Origin: Myxococcales bacterium
GTDB taxonomy: Bacteria > Myxococcota_A > SURF-8
Length of the DNA: 54,081 nucleotides
Assembly: GCA_003598065.1 (NCBI GenBank)
Contig: QZKR01000147.1
Location: forward strand, 1 to 54,081
Direction: 5' to 3'
The notes below the pieces were generated by a model. That model had not been told where the DNA came from, ran no database searches, and saw only the letters and a program-made list of their open reading frames with translations. The translations under genes and the position numbers were made by a program. This document shows positions 29,671 through 38,212 of the stretch, piece after piece. The stretch's first letter is position 1. The number at the start of each line of letters is the position of its first letter.

Positions 29671-30774
29671 TCAGATGCTGTCCGCGATGAGGACCACGAG
29701 CGCCGTGATAACCACGTTGGCCAGGGCCAGCGGAAGCAGAAACTTCCAGCCGAAGTTCATCACCTGGTCGTAGCGGAAACGCGGCAGGGTCCAGCGGATC
29801 TGGAGTTGCAGGAAGCAGAAAAAGAGCACTTTGGCGACGAACGTGAGGAACATCAGCGAGGCGACGATCACGCCCGGCAGCCAGGAGGAGCCGAGGGCCG
29901 TGTTCAGCCACTGCTCCGCCGCGCTCCAGTCCAGCCACGGCAGGTGGTAGGAGCCGAAGAACATCGTCGTGATCAGCATCGCCGAGATGACCACTTCCAT
30001 AAACTCGCCGATGAAAAACAGGCCGAACTTGAGGCCGGAGTACTCGAGGAAATAGCCGATGATCTCGCTTTCGCCCTCCGGCAGGTCGAAGGGGGCGCGC
30101 TTCGTCTCGGCGACGGCGGCGGCGAAGAAGAGCAGGAAGCCCGCCGGCTGGACCACGACGCCCCAGTTCCAGAGCGATCCGCCCTGCTGGGCGGCGATCT
30201 TGTCGAGCATCACGGTCTGGTAGACGATGAACAGGCCGACGAGCGTCAGCCCCATCGCCACCTCGTAGGAGAAAAGCTGCGCCGTGGTGCGCATCGAGCC
30301 GATCAGGCCGAACTTGTTGTCGGCGGCGAAGCCGCCCAGCACGCTGGCGTAGACGGAGAGCGAACCGAAGGCGAAGATGAACAGCAGGCCGGCGTTGAGC
30401 GTCGCCACCTGCAGGGTGATGGAATGCCCGGCGATCGTCACCGTCCCGCCGAAGGGGATCACCGCCAAGGAGAGGATCAGCGGCATGATGGCGATCAAAG
30501 GCGCGATCTGGAAGAGGAAGCGGTTGGCGTTGGCCGGCGTGAAGTCTTCCTTGAAGATCATCTTGATGCCGTCGGCCATCAGGTGCGGCAGGCCCCACAG
30601 CCGCCAGCCGACATAGGGGATGAGGGCCCGGTTGGGGCCGATGCGGTCCTGGATCGCCGCCGACTGCTTGCGTTCCTGCCAGGTCAGCACCGCCGCCAGC
30701 GTCATGCCGAACCCCAGGAGAACGGCGATCTTGACGAGAGCCTCCACGGCCAGCCAGACGTGCTCCATGGTCAA
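29671..30774 (-). CDS. nuoH: NADH-quinone oxidoreductase subunit H
   Basis: The 367-residue membrane subunit at the quinone cavity. It has about eight membrane helices; WQERKQSAAIQDRIGPNRA, IKMIFKEDFTPANANR, AETKRAPFDLPEGESEIIGY and EYSGLKFGLFFIGEF are the family's cytoplasmic-loop signatures with the conserved Glu residues. It overlaps nuoD by four bases. Confidence 0.97.
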   Translation of the reverse strand: MTMEHVWLAVEALVKIAVLLGFGMTLAAVLTWQERKQSAAIQDRIGPNRALIPYVGWRLWGLPHLMADGIKMIFKEDFTPANANRFLFQIAPLIAIMPLILSLAVIPFGGTVTIAGHSITLQVATLNAGLLFIFAFGSLSVYASVLGGFAADNKFGLIGSMRTTAQLFSYEVAMGLTLVGLFIVYQTVMLDKIAAQQGGSLWNWGVVVQPAGFLLFFAAAVAETKRAPFDLPEGESEIIGYFLEYSGLKFGLFFIGEFMEVVISAMLITTMFFGSYHLPWLDWSAAEQWLNTALGSSWLPGVIVASLMFLTFVAKVLFFCFLQLQIRWTLPRFRYDQVMNFGWKFLLPLALANVVITALVVLIADSI

Positions 30775-31976
30775 CGCTCCAATTCACCGCCGATCATGTT
30801 GATCGAGCCGAAGGTGGGAATGATGTCCGCGATCATGGCGCCCTTGCACAGATCGGGCATGGCCATCGTGAACGGCAGGCAGGTGGGCCGGGCCCGCACG
30901 CGGTAGGGCATGCCCGTGCCGTCGGAGACGACGTAGTAGCCGTGCTCGCCGTTGGGCGACTCGATGGCGAAGTAGGCCTCGCCCGCCGGCACCGGCGGGC
31001 CGTGCATGACGATCTCGAAGTGGTGGATCAGACTGTCGATGCTGTTGTAGACGTGATATTTGGGCGGCAGGAAAAACTTGTAGTCGTTGACGAACACGTC
31101 GCCCTCGGGGATCTTCGCCAGCGCCTGCTCGATGATCCGCATCGACTGCTCCATCTCCTCCATGCGGATCAGGTAGCGGTCGTAGTTGTCGCCATGGTCG
31201 CCGACCGGCACCTCGAACTGCACCTGGTCGTAGGTCCAGTGCGGCTTGGCCTTGCGCACGTCGTAAGCGATCCCCGTCGAGCGCAGCATCGGGCCGGTGA
31301 AGCTCCAGTCGAGCGCCATCTCCTGCGACACCTTGCCGGTGTTGCGCAGGCGGTCGTAGAAGATGCGGTTGCGCGTGACCAGCTTGTGGCCGTCCTCCAG
31401 GTGCTGGCGGATCTTGGCGAAGGCCTCGGCGATGTCCTTGTCGAAGCCGTCGTAAAGGTCGTAAGCCTGCCCGCCGATGCGCGACATGCTGGTCGTCAGC
31501 CGCGAACCGCAGATTTTGTCGAGGACGAACCAGAGCAGTTCGCGCCCCTGGATGTAGTAAAGGTACACCGAGAACGCGCCGAGCTCCATCACCGAGGCGG
31601 CGACGCAGGTCAGATGGTCGGCGACGCGCGCCAGCTCGGTGACGATCAGCCGCACCCACTTGGCCCGTTCGGGAATCTCGAACTTGCAGAGCTTCTCCAC
31701 CGCCGAGACGTAGGCCGCGTTGTTGGCCGGCGCGGAGCAGTAGTTGAGCCGGTCGGTGAAGACGATGTTCTGGTTCCAGTTGCGATGCTCGCACATCTTT
31801 TCGAAGGCGCGGTGCAGATAGCCGATCTCCACGTCCATGTCGAGGATGGTTTCGCCGGACACCTTCGTCAGCAGCTTGACGATGCCGTGCACCGCCGGAT
31901 GGGACGGGCCCATCTGCAATTCCATCACGTCGAACGGCAGGTCGGGAACCTGCGGGTCTTTTCTCGTTTCGGTCAT
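30771..31976 (-). CDS. nuoD: NADH-quinone oxidoreductase subunit D
   Basis: The 49-kDa quinone-site subunit, 401 residues. LQMGPSHPAVHGIVKL and DVEIGYLHRAFEKM near the start are the conserved His-containing blocks; RVADHLTCVAASVMELGAFS follows and GEAYFAIESPNGEHGYYVVS ends the quinone region. It is a stand-alone D, not fused to C. A gap of 22 bases separates it from nuoC. Confidence 0.97.
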   Translation of the reverse strand: MTETRKDPQVPDLPFDVMELQMGPSHPAVHGIVKLLTKVSGETILDMDVEIGYLHRAFEKMCEHRNWNQNIVFTDRLNYCSAPANNAAYVSAVEKLCKFEIPERAKWVRLIVTELARVADHLTCVAASVMELGAFSVYLYYIQGRELLWFVLDKICGSRLTTSMSRIGGQAYDLYDGFDKDIAEAFAKIRQHLEDGHKLVTRNRIFYDRLRNTGKVSQEMALDWSFTGPMLRSTGIAYDVRKAKPHWTYDQVQFEVPVGDHGDNYDRYLIRMEEMEQSMRIIEQALAKIPEGDVFVNDYKFFLPPKYHVYNSIDSLIHHFEIVMHGPPVPAGEAYFAIESPNGEHGYYVVSDGTGMPYRVRARPTCLPFTMAMPDLCKGAMIADIIPTFGSINMIGGELER

Positions 31977-31998
31977 CGATGAACCTCCGGCCGCCGAT

Positions 31999-32550
31999 TC
32001 AGTCGTCGAGGCGCAGCTTGCGCCGGGCTTGCCACGTCGTCCAGTTGTAGGGCGGATCGTCCTTGGGCTCGATCGGCCAGCGCAGGGGAACGATGGGATG
32101 GCACTTTTTCAAGGGGTAATCCTTGCGCAAGGGGTGGCCCTCGAACTCGTCGTACATCAGGATCCGCTTCAGGTTGGGGTGTCCGGCGAAACGCACGCCG
32201 AACATGTCGAAAATTTCCCGCTCGAAGGGGTTGGCGACGCGCCAGACCGCCGACACGGAGTCGAGCGGTTCGTTTTCCGGCACGCGCACCTTCAGCCGCA
32301 GGCGGTAGTTCTTCGACAGCGAGTAGAGCTGGTAGACCACCTCGAAACGCTCGTCCTGGCCGAGATAATCGACGGCGGTGAGATCGGTGAGCATTTTGAA
32401 GTCGAGTTCGGGATCGCTCTTGAGGATCTCGCACACCTTGCGGATGTGGGCGCGGCCGATCCGCAGCCGGTCGTCCTCGGGAACGGCGATCGCCTCCAGC
32501 ACCGCGCCGGGCGCTTTCTGATTGAGAATCGATGCGACCTTGTCGAGCAT
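31999..32550 (-). CDS. nuoC: NADH-quinone oxidoreductase subunit C
   Basis: The 30-kDa hydrophilic-arm subunit, 183 residues. LTDLTAVDYLGQDERFEVVY and WRVANPFEREIFDMFGVRF with HPNLKRILMYDEFEGHPLRKD are diagnostic. The start MLDKVASILNQK at 32550 was chosen on homology and lies two bases after the nuoB stop. Confidence 0.96.
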   Translation of the reverse strand: MLDKVASILNQKAPGAVLEAIAVPEDDRLRIGRAHIRKVCEILKSDPELDFKMLTDLTAVDYLGQDERFEVVYQLYSLSKNYRLRLKVRVPENEPLDSVSAVWRVANPFEREIFDMFGVRFAGHPNLKRILMYDEFEGHPLRKDYPLKKCHPIVPLRWPIEPKDDPPYNWTTWQARRKLRLDD

Positions 32551-32552
32551 GT

Positions 32553-33080
32553 TCAGGCCCTTTCCGCCGCCGTCGCCGAAGGCTGAGCGAGTTCCGGGTA
32601 ATCGTCGGTGAGCCGGCGCCTGGCGATTTTGTCCTGCAGCAGCATCAGCCCTTTCAGCACCGATTCCGGGCGCGGCGGGCAGCCGGCGATGTAGACGTCC
32701 ACGGGAATGATGTGGTCGATGCCGGGCACGGCGGAATAGTTGTCGTAGACGCCGCCCGTGGAGGCGCAGACGCCGAAGGCCACCACCCACTTCGGGTCGG
32801 TCATCTGCTCGTAGACTATCTTCAAGACCGGCGAGAGCTTGTGGTTGACGGTGCCGACGATGAACAGCACGTCGCTCTGGCGCGGCGTGAAACGCGGCAC
32901 CTCGGCGCCGAAGCGGGCGAGGTCGTAGTGGGAGTTCATCACCGACATGAACTCCATGCCGCAGCAGGCGGTGACGAAGGGATACTGAAACAGCGAAAAT
33001 TTCCGGGCCCAGCCCAAAACGGCCTCGACGGTCGTCGTGAAGAAACCGTCGGAGCCCGCCAGCGCGCGCTCTATTCCCAT
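32553..33080 (-). CDS. nuoB: NADH-quinone oxidoreductase subunit B
   Basis: The PSST subunit carrying cluster N2, 175 residues from the ATG at 33080. N2 ligands are visible as the Cys-Cys pair in VTACCGMEFM, Cys in VVAFGVCAST and Cys in AGCPPRPES. The start at 33080 is preceded by AAGGAG seven bases upstream and overlaps the nuoA stop by ten bases; an ATG at 33101 gives seven more residues but has a poorer ribosome site. Confidence 0.96.
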   Translation of the reverse strand: MGIERALAGSDGFFTTTVEAVLGWARKFSLFQYPFVTACCGMEFMSVMNSHYDLARFGAEVPRFTPRQSDVLFIVGTVNHKLSPVLKIVYEQMTDPKWVVAFGVCASTGGVYDNYSAVPGIDHIIPVDVYIAGCPPRPESVLKGLMLLQDKIARRRLTDDYPELAQPSATAAERA

Positions 33081-33424
33081 TCCAAGGCTCCTTTCCGCCA
33101 TTCATAGACGAGACCCACGATGAGCACGGCCAGGAAGGGCAGCATCACGGCGAATCCGTACCAGGAGAGCTTGCGCAAGAGCACGCTCCACGGGAAAAAG
33201 TAGACCACTTCCAGGTCGAAGATCAGAAACAGGATCGCCACCATGAAGTATTTGATGCTGTAGCGCTTTCCCTGCGTGCCGTAAGAGGGATTGCCGCATT
33301 CGAACGGCGCGTCCTTGACGGCGCTGCGATGCCGGGGACCGAAGATCGACGCCGCCACCCAGGCCCCGATTCCGACCGCCGCCGACACCAACAAAACCAC
33401 GAGGATCGGCAGATATTCCACCAC
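33071..33424 (-). CDS. nuoA: NADH-quinone oxidoreductase subunit A
   Basis: A 117-residue three-helix membrane subunit. The first helix is LPILVVLLVSAAVGIGAWVA, followed by DAPFECGNPSYGTQGKRYSI with the conserved Cys loop and FLIFDLEVVYFFPWSVL. A GTG at 33424 with GGAGG seven bases upstream is the likely start; no ATG gives the right N-terminus. First gene of nuoABCDHI. Confidence 0.93.
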   Translation of the reverse strand: MVEYLPILVVLLVSAAVGIGAWVAASIFGPRHRSAVKDAPFECGNPSYGTQGKRYSIKYFMVAILFLIFDLEVVYFFPWSVLLRKLSWYGFAVMLPFLAVLIVGLVYEWRKGALEWE

Positions 33425-33743
33425 GGCTGCACCTCCAGTGCTGACGACACACCGCTCTTTCGCTGTACAGGCAATGCGGACGAAACGCCCGCCGAGCACC
33501 TAACGCACCATTATTTTAGCAGCGCCACCCTACAATGGAACGGCAAGGTTGTCAAGGATGCGCGGAAGACCGGCGAAGGAAAACAAAATGCCTTAAAAGC
33601 AAATGATCCCAGCCAATTAAGCCGTTCCGCAAGGCGGCCGAAAGATTCGCCGGACGATGTTTTTCCCTCGCCTGCCCCTGGCCCTCCATGGTATAAGGGC
33701 GCAAGTTCACGTTTCGACTTTTTGCAAAAGGGAGACGAAGCCG
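33425..33743. other. Divergent intergenic region nuoA / outer-membrane protein gene
   Basis: This gap contains the nuoA promoter (33527-33555) and, near 33692, a TATAAG that could be the -10 of the plus-strand gene. I see no small gene with coding character in it. Confidence 0.5.
33527..33555 (-). promoter_or_regulatory. Candidate promoter of the nuo operon
   Basis: On the minus strand TTGACA (33555-33550), 17-base spacer, TAGGGT (33532-33527). The leader to the GTG is about 95 bases. Confidence 0.5.
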
Positions 33744-35804
33744 ATGCAGGGCCTGTCGGTGACCGCGGCGAGGCGCGCCGCGTGGGTGATCGTGGCGTGG
33801 ATCGTCCTTGGTTCCTTGGCCTACGCGCAGGAGGAAGACGCCGCCCCGGCCGCGCCGGAGGGCGAAGCCGCCCAGCCGGCCGGCGGCCCGCCGCCCGCCG
33901 AACCCGAGACCAAGAGTCATCTGGTGGCGGTGATGCAGCTCACGGTCGATGGCATGGAAAATTCCACCGCCGACGGTTCGATGGAGATGACGATCGCCAA
34001 GGCGGCGGCCAACCTGGGTCAGCGGGCCGTCGATCCGGCCGCTTCGAAGGAGTTTCTGGCCTCCGAGGCCGGCAGGCCCTACGCCGAATGCTACTCGGTG
34101 AACTGCACCGCCGACGCCGGCAAAGGGCTCGGCGTCGATCTCGTCATCTCCGGCAACGTCATGAAGGCGCAGGACCTGGTGAAGGTCAACCTGCAACTGA
34201 TCAAGGTGGCGGCGGGCAAGATCGTCTCCTCCGACAAAGCGGAAATCCCGGCCGGCCAGCCCTTGGAGCCGATGCTCGCCGAGAGCGTCAAGCGCCTCTT
34301 CGACGGCTACAAAGACGCGCCGCCGGTCGCGCCGGTGGCGGTGGAGGACGTGCCCGAGGACGAAAACCCCGCCGCGGAGAAGGCCAAGGAGGAGCGTTTC
34401 TACAAGGGCGAACTGACGACGATCGGGCCTTTGGAAATCATCCCGCTGGCCAACCGCGCCGGCGTCGTCACCGGCTACCGCCGTCTGGGCTACAACCATT
34501 ACGTGTACATCGAGCCGCAAGTGGACCTGCGCTTCTTCCCCGACGACATCACCAAGGACAGCAAGCTGCGCCTGGGTTTCGGCGTGCCCCTGAACCTGGA
34601 GATCTTCTCCGGCGAGGACAAGAACGGCGACGAGGAACTCGACAAATTCGCCGACGCCGGCAAGCCGCGCAAGCAGGACTGGGATTCCTGGCGCGACGCG
34701 GCGAAGCTGATCCGCTACATTCAGTACGGCCGCAAGGAGGATAACCTCTACGTCAACGTCAACCGCACCTTCGCCGCGTCCATCGGCCACGGCATCGTCC
34801 TGAAGCGCTACATCCCCAACCTGGACTACTTCACGCAGCGCGTCTCGGCGGAAGTGGACGCCTACTGGCGCTACGGCGGCTTCGAGTTCTTCACCAACGA
34901 CATCACCAAGTACAACATCATCGGCATGCTGGCCTTCATCAAGCCGGCGTCGTTCTTCTCCGACCACTGGATGGCGGAAAGCCTCTCCTTCGGCATGCAC
35001 TACCACACCGACTGGGACGCGCCCGAAACCGTCCGCACCAACCGCTCCGCCAGCGACGGCTCCTACATCTACGACCCGGTGGACGTCCATTTCATCGGCG
35101 GCGACGTCGAATTCAAGGTGGTGAGGTGGCCGACGGTCAAGCCGAACGTGGACGTCAAGGTCTACACCGATTTCACCCAGTGGCTCGACCACGGCGGCGG
35201 CTGGACCCTGGGCGCGCTCGGGCGCTTCAACCTCTACACCAAGATCCGCCAGGCCTTCCGCGCCCGCGCCGAATTCCGCGTCTTCCAGGAAAACTACACG
35301 CCCTCCTACTTCGATCCGTTCTACGAGGTGATGAAGTACAAGTATTTCTCCGAGAGCCGGCCGGCGACGAACAAGCAGTACACGGAATACACGATCAAGA
35401 CCAAGTACCTCGAATTCACCAACCGGCCCGGCGACTGGAACCGCGTCGGCGGCTACTTCGAGTTCTCCTACGCGCTTCTGGATTACGTCGGCCTGACCTT
35501 CGCCTTCGACGGCGCGTCGGGCAGCGACAACGGCAACGTCCTCTTCCACGTCGAGGTGCCGGCGACGAAGTATTTCCAGGTGGCGGCCACCTACTACAAG
35601 ACGAACGTCGAGACGGTGAAGAACGTCTTCGACCCTTATGCCTCCAACACGATGCTCATCGCCCTGGCGCGGCTGCGGCCGCTCCAGCTTCTGGCCTTCC
35701 AGTTCGGCGTGCGGCGCACGGTGCAGCCCTCCGTGGCCTACTTCCCCAACCTGGAGGCCCACTGGGACGTCAAGGCGGATCTGGATATCAGCTGGGAGTT
35801 CTAG
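33744..35804 (+). CDS. Outer-membrane beta-barrel protein with N-terminal TolB/CsgG-like domain
   Basis: A 686-residue exported protein. The signal peptide is AAWVIVAWIVLGSLAYAQ. An acidic Ala/Pro spacer follows, then a domain (about residues 55-205; HLVAVMQLTVDGMENST, YSVNCTADAGKGLGVDLVIS) like that of the PEGA protein at 6686. From about residue 240 to the end, alternating aromatic and polar strands (YNHYVYIEPQVDLRFFPDD, FEFFTNDITKYNI) indicate a large beta-barrel; the last residues DLDISWEF end in Phe, the Bam-recognition pattern. The ATG at 33744 is chosen over an upstream one at 33657 because it gives a proper signal and has GGGAG before it. Cargo or function unknown. Confidence 0.8.
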   Translation: MQGLSVTAARRAAWVIVAWIVLGSLAYAQEEDAAPAAPEGEAAQPAGGPPPAEPETKSHLVAVMQLTVDGMENSTADGSMEMTIAKAAANLGQRAVDPAASKEFLASEAGRPYAECYSVNCTADAGKGLGVDLVISGNVMKAQDLVKVNLQLIKVAAGKIVSSDKAEIPAGQPLEPMLAESVKRLFDGYKDAPPVAPVAVEDVPEDENPAAEKAKEERFYKGELTTIGPLEIIPLANRAGVVTGYRRLGYNHYVYIEPQVDLRFFPDDITKDSKLRLGFGVPLNLEIFSGEDKNGDEELDKFADAGKPRKQDWDSWRDAAKLIRYIQYGRKEDNLYVNVNRTFAASIGHGIVLKRYIPNLDYFTQRVSAEVDAYWRYGGFEFFTNDITKYNIIGMLAFIKPASFFSDHWMAESLSFGMHYHTDWDAPETVRTNRSASDGSYIYDPVDVHFIGGDVEFKVVRWPTVKPNVDVKVYTDFTQWLDHGGGWTLGALGRFNLYTKIRQAFRARAEFRVFQENYTPSYFDPFYEVMKYKYFSESRPATNKQYTEYTIKTKYLEFTNRPGDWNRVGGYFEFSYALLDYVGLTFAFDGASGSDNGNVLFHVEVPATKYFQVAATYYKTNVETVKNVFDPYASNTMLIALARLRPLQLLAFQFGVRRTVQPSVAYFPNLEAHWDVKADLDISWEF

Positions 35805-35865
35805 ATCTCTGAGCAGCGTGATGGCGGGCAAGCGCTTGCCCGCCATCTCTTTTCCAGTCCAGCGC

Positions 35866-37683
35866 TCAGGGCGCGAAGGCGATGGTCCGCACCACGCGCG
35901 GGGCGGACGGATTCGCGATCTCCAGCACGTCGAGCTGGCTGTCCGCCAGGATGCCCAGATAAGTTTGCAGCATGAAGGTGCGCCGCACCGCCTCGAAGGC
36001 TGGCAGGGTGCTGGCCAGGGTCAGACTGGCCGAGTCGGCCGAGTAGTCGAAGGCGATCAGCGCCGTCCGCTCGTCGCCGGGCGTATGCACGGGCACGAGC
36101 ATCAGCTTGCGGGTCCAGAGAATGGTGAAGGACTTGAAGTCGTAGAGGGCGTCGGGATCGCTCTGGTCCACCCGGCCGGGGATGATAAGGCTCGCGTCCT
36201 CGCGCGGGCGCATCGGGTCGGCGACGTCGAAGATCGCCGCCTTGGTCTCCCACGTGTCCGAGTAGCCCACGGTGAAAAGTTTCCGGTCGTGCAGCACCAT
36301 GTGCTCGGACCAGCCGGGGATGATGAGTTCGCCCAACAGCGCCGGATCGGCCGGATCGGAGAGGTCGATGGTCCACAGCGGGTCGCAGCCGTCCCAGCAT
36401 TCGTCGCGCCATTCCTCCTCTTCCTCGATGTCGCCGTCCTCGATGGGTTCTTCCGGCAGGCGCAGGTAGGTGACGGCGTAAAGCATGTCGCCCGAAAAGA
36501 TGGTGGCGTGCAGTTCCTCGCCCGCGGCGAAATCCAGGAAACCCAGGCTCGCCATGGACTCGGGAACGGCGGCGTCCCAGGTTTCCACGAAGGTGGTCCC
36601 GCCGGCGAAGGCCGAATGGCTGACCGCCGTGAGCACGCCGTCTTTCAGCCGCATCTTGTAGCGGTCGCGCACCTCGCCGGAAGCGGTGACGGAGCCGCGC
36701 CGGGCGAGCGCGCCGTCCGGATCGGCGATGTCCACGTAGTGAATCAGGCTGCCGTCCGGTCCGGGCGTGGAAACCAGCGCCGCCTCGGGCGTGACGGTCA
36801 CGGCCAGACCCTCGCCGGGGATGTCCAGCGCCTCGATGTCGCGCAGCCCCTCGGCGTCGGCGCGCAAAGAAACGACGCGGATGCGGTCCTCGCCGTGTTG
36901 CTCGCCGGTCAGGGCGTCGATCCAGACGCTTTCCGAGAGGAAAACGTAGATGATCTCGCCCACCCAGCGCGTGTCCACGATGCGGCCGTCGAAACGGCGC
37001 AGGTCCAGAAGGGCGAGCGAACGTTCGTCCGCCACGTCCACGAGCATCACCTGGCTGATGGCGCGGCCCTCCTCCAACATCGTGTCGTCGTCCCATTCGA
37101 CCAGCAGCACCGCCAGGTCGTCCCGCATATACATCGAATTGGGGCGTTCCAGCATGGGCATTCGCCCGGTGACCGTCGCCCGGGCGGGGTCGGCGGCGTC
37201 GATGCGCACCAGGCCCAGGTGCGGGTTGAGCACCAGGAGGCGCGCGCCGTCATACTTGTAGATGTCCGCCTCGCGGATCAGCCGCTCGATATCGACGGGG
37301 TCCACGGGAACGCCCTCGGTCGCGTCGCCGTCCGGCGCCGCGTCGTTTTCGCCAGAGGCGTTCTCGCCATCGCCGTCCACCCAGCCCTGGTCGCCGTCGG
37401 GCGTGTCGCCGTCAACGACCCAGCCGTCGCCGTCCGCCGGGAAATCCCCGTCGGTCGGACGGTAATCGCCGTCTTCCCAAGACGAGGAATCGTTGTCGGC
37501 GGGCGCGTCGCCGTCCGACGAGTAATAATCGCCATCGGCGAACGCATCCCCGTCCAACTCATCGGCATGGTCGCCGTCGAGCGCGCCATCCGAGTCGGTG
37601 GCGGGTTCGCCGCAGGCGGCGAGCGCCGCGAGCAGCAACAGCCCCAAGACCATCCTCCATCCGTCGCGCCGTTTCCCGTTCAT
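35866..37683 (-). CDS. Lipoprotein with DGD-repeat linker and beta-propeller (PF09826-type) domain
   Basis: A 605-residue surface lipoprotein. The signal ends LAALAAC with the lipidated Cys at residue 24. Residues about 30-125 are an acidic linker of repeated Asp-Gly-Asp units (DGDAPADNDSSSWEDGD, DGDTPDGDQGWVDGDGE). The rest looks like the secreted C-terminal beta-propeller family: repeated blade strands such as VLVVEWDD-like LAVLLVEWDDDTM, LLDLRRFDG, LMLVPVHTPGDERTALIAFD and LGILADSQLDVLEI. Its linker is homologous to that of the divergent VWA lipoprotein at 38213. A sigma-54 promoter (37727-37743) and AAAGGAGG precede it. Function unknown; a surface receptor or sensor is plausible. Confidence 0.82.
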   Translation of the reverse strand: MNGKRRDGWRMVLGLLLLAALAACGEPATDSDGALDGDHADELDGDAFADGDYYSSDGDAPADNDSSSWEDGDYRPTDGDFPADGDGWVVDGDTPDGDQGWVDGDGENASGENDAAPDGDATEGVPVDPVDIERLIREADIYKYDGARLLVLNPHLGLVRIDAADPARATVTGRMPMLERPNSMYMRDDLAVLLVEWDDDTMLEEGRAISQVMLVDVADERSLALLDLRRFDGRIVDTRWVGEIIYVFLSESVWIDALTGEQHGEDRIRVVSLRADAEGLRDIEALDIPGEGLAVTVTPEAALVSTPGPDGSLIHYVDIADPDGALARRGSVTASGEVRDRYKMRLKDGVLTAVSHSAFAGGTTFVETWDAAVPESMASLGFLDFAAGEELHATIFSGDMLYAVTYLRLPEEPIEDGDIEEEEEWRDECWDGCDPLWTIDLSDPADPALLGELIIPGWSEHMVLHDRKLFTVGYSDTWETKAAIFDVADPMRPREDASLIIPGRVDQSDPDALYDFKSFTILWTRKLMLVPVHTPGDERTALIAFDYSADSASLTLASTLPAFEAVRRTFMLQTYLGILADSQLDVLEIANPSAPRVVRTIAFAP

Positions 37684-37726
37684 GGCCGACCTCCTTTGCG
37701 TTTTGTTGCGTGCTGAAGGAGCCTTT

Positions 37727-37743
37727 TAGCAAGGGCCATGCCA
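37727..37743 (-). promoter_or_regulatory. Sigma-54 (-24/-12) promoter of the beta-propeller lipoprotein
   Basis: On the minus strand TGGCATGGCCCTTGCTA keeps GG and GC ten bases apart and differs from the TGGCAC-N5-TTGCW consensus at one base. The predicted transcript starts about 30 bases before the ATG at 37683. Confidence 0.7.
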
Positions 37744-37818
37744 GCGCGGCGAGAGCCGGTAAAGACGGCGATTTCCGCACGCGACGGCCGCCGCCAGAAG
37801 GTCCGAAATGGATATTTT

Positions 37819-37832
37819 TGTCATGGTTGACA
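37819..37832. promoter_or_regulatory. TGTCA-N4-TGACA palindrome, candidate activator site
   Basis: TGTCATGGTTGACA lies about 75 bases upstream of the minus-strand sigma-54 promoter, in the range used by enhancer-binding proteins. Confidence 0.4.
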
Positions 37833-38018
37833 CCCTTGGTGAAGGATTTTTCGGCTTGGAGGAAGCACATTTGATTCGTTTCGTTCGCCGATAACGGCTA
37901 CTCCAACAGTGGATTATTTTTTGTTTAAATACAGCATGATAAAACAACTCGCCCTGTTGATTTTCGTTCCTTATCGATCATTTTTTCGGACGGTCAAACA
38001 TTGTTTTCCGATCGCCTA

Positions 38019-38032
38019 TGACGAATTTGTCA
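38019..38032. promoter_or_regulatory. TGAC-N6-GTCA palindrome, candidate activator site
   Basis: TGACGAATTTGTCA lies about 100 bases upstream of the plus-strand sigma-54 promoter of the VWA lipoprotein gene. Confidence 0.4.
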
Positions 38033-38131
38033 CCCATCGAGGGCGAATGTCCGGCAAACCCGGAACCCGAAAATGCGGGTACCCGCGTGTCAAACGGGAA
38101 AACTCCGGCGGCGACGCCGAGTTGCCTGCGC

Positions 38132-38147
38132 TGGCAAGTCATTTGCA
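38132..38147 (+). promoter_or_regulatory. Sigma-54 (-24/-12) promoter of the VWA lipoprotein
   Basis: TGGCAAGTCATTTGCA has GG and GC ten bases apart and matches TGGCA and TTGCA. The predicted start is near 38158, 55 bases before the ATG. Confidence 0.7.
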
Positions 38148-38212
38148 TTGGGGGTGAGGCATCGGCGGAAAGTTTTCCACGTCCCACCTCAAACTTGAGA
38201 AGGAGGTCGGCC

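Larger units (their letters stand above)
37684..38212. other. AT-richer divergent regulatory region
   Basis: This 529-base gap has no convincing gene. It carries the two mirrored sigma-54 promoters, two 14-base GTCA palindromes, and an AT-rich core (about 37900-38000) that stands out from the GC-rich surroundings. Confidence 0.7.

Noticed and set aside
33552..35846. A 764-codon open frame antisense to the outer-membrane protein gene
   Set aside because: The plus-strand product has a signal peptide and barrel pattern; the antisense product has Val/Asp/Arg-rich shadow composition and no motif.
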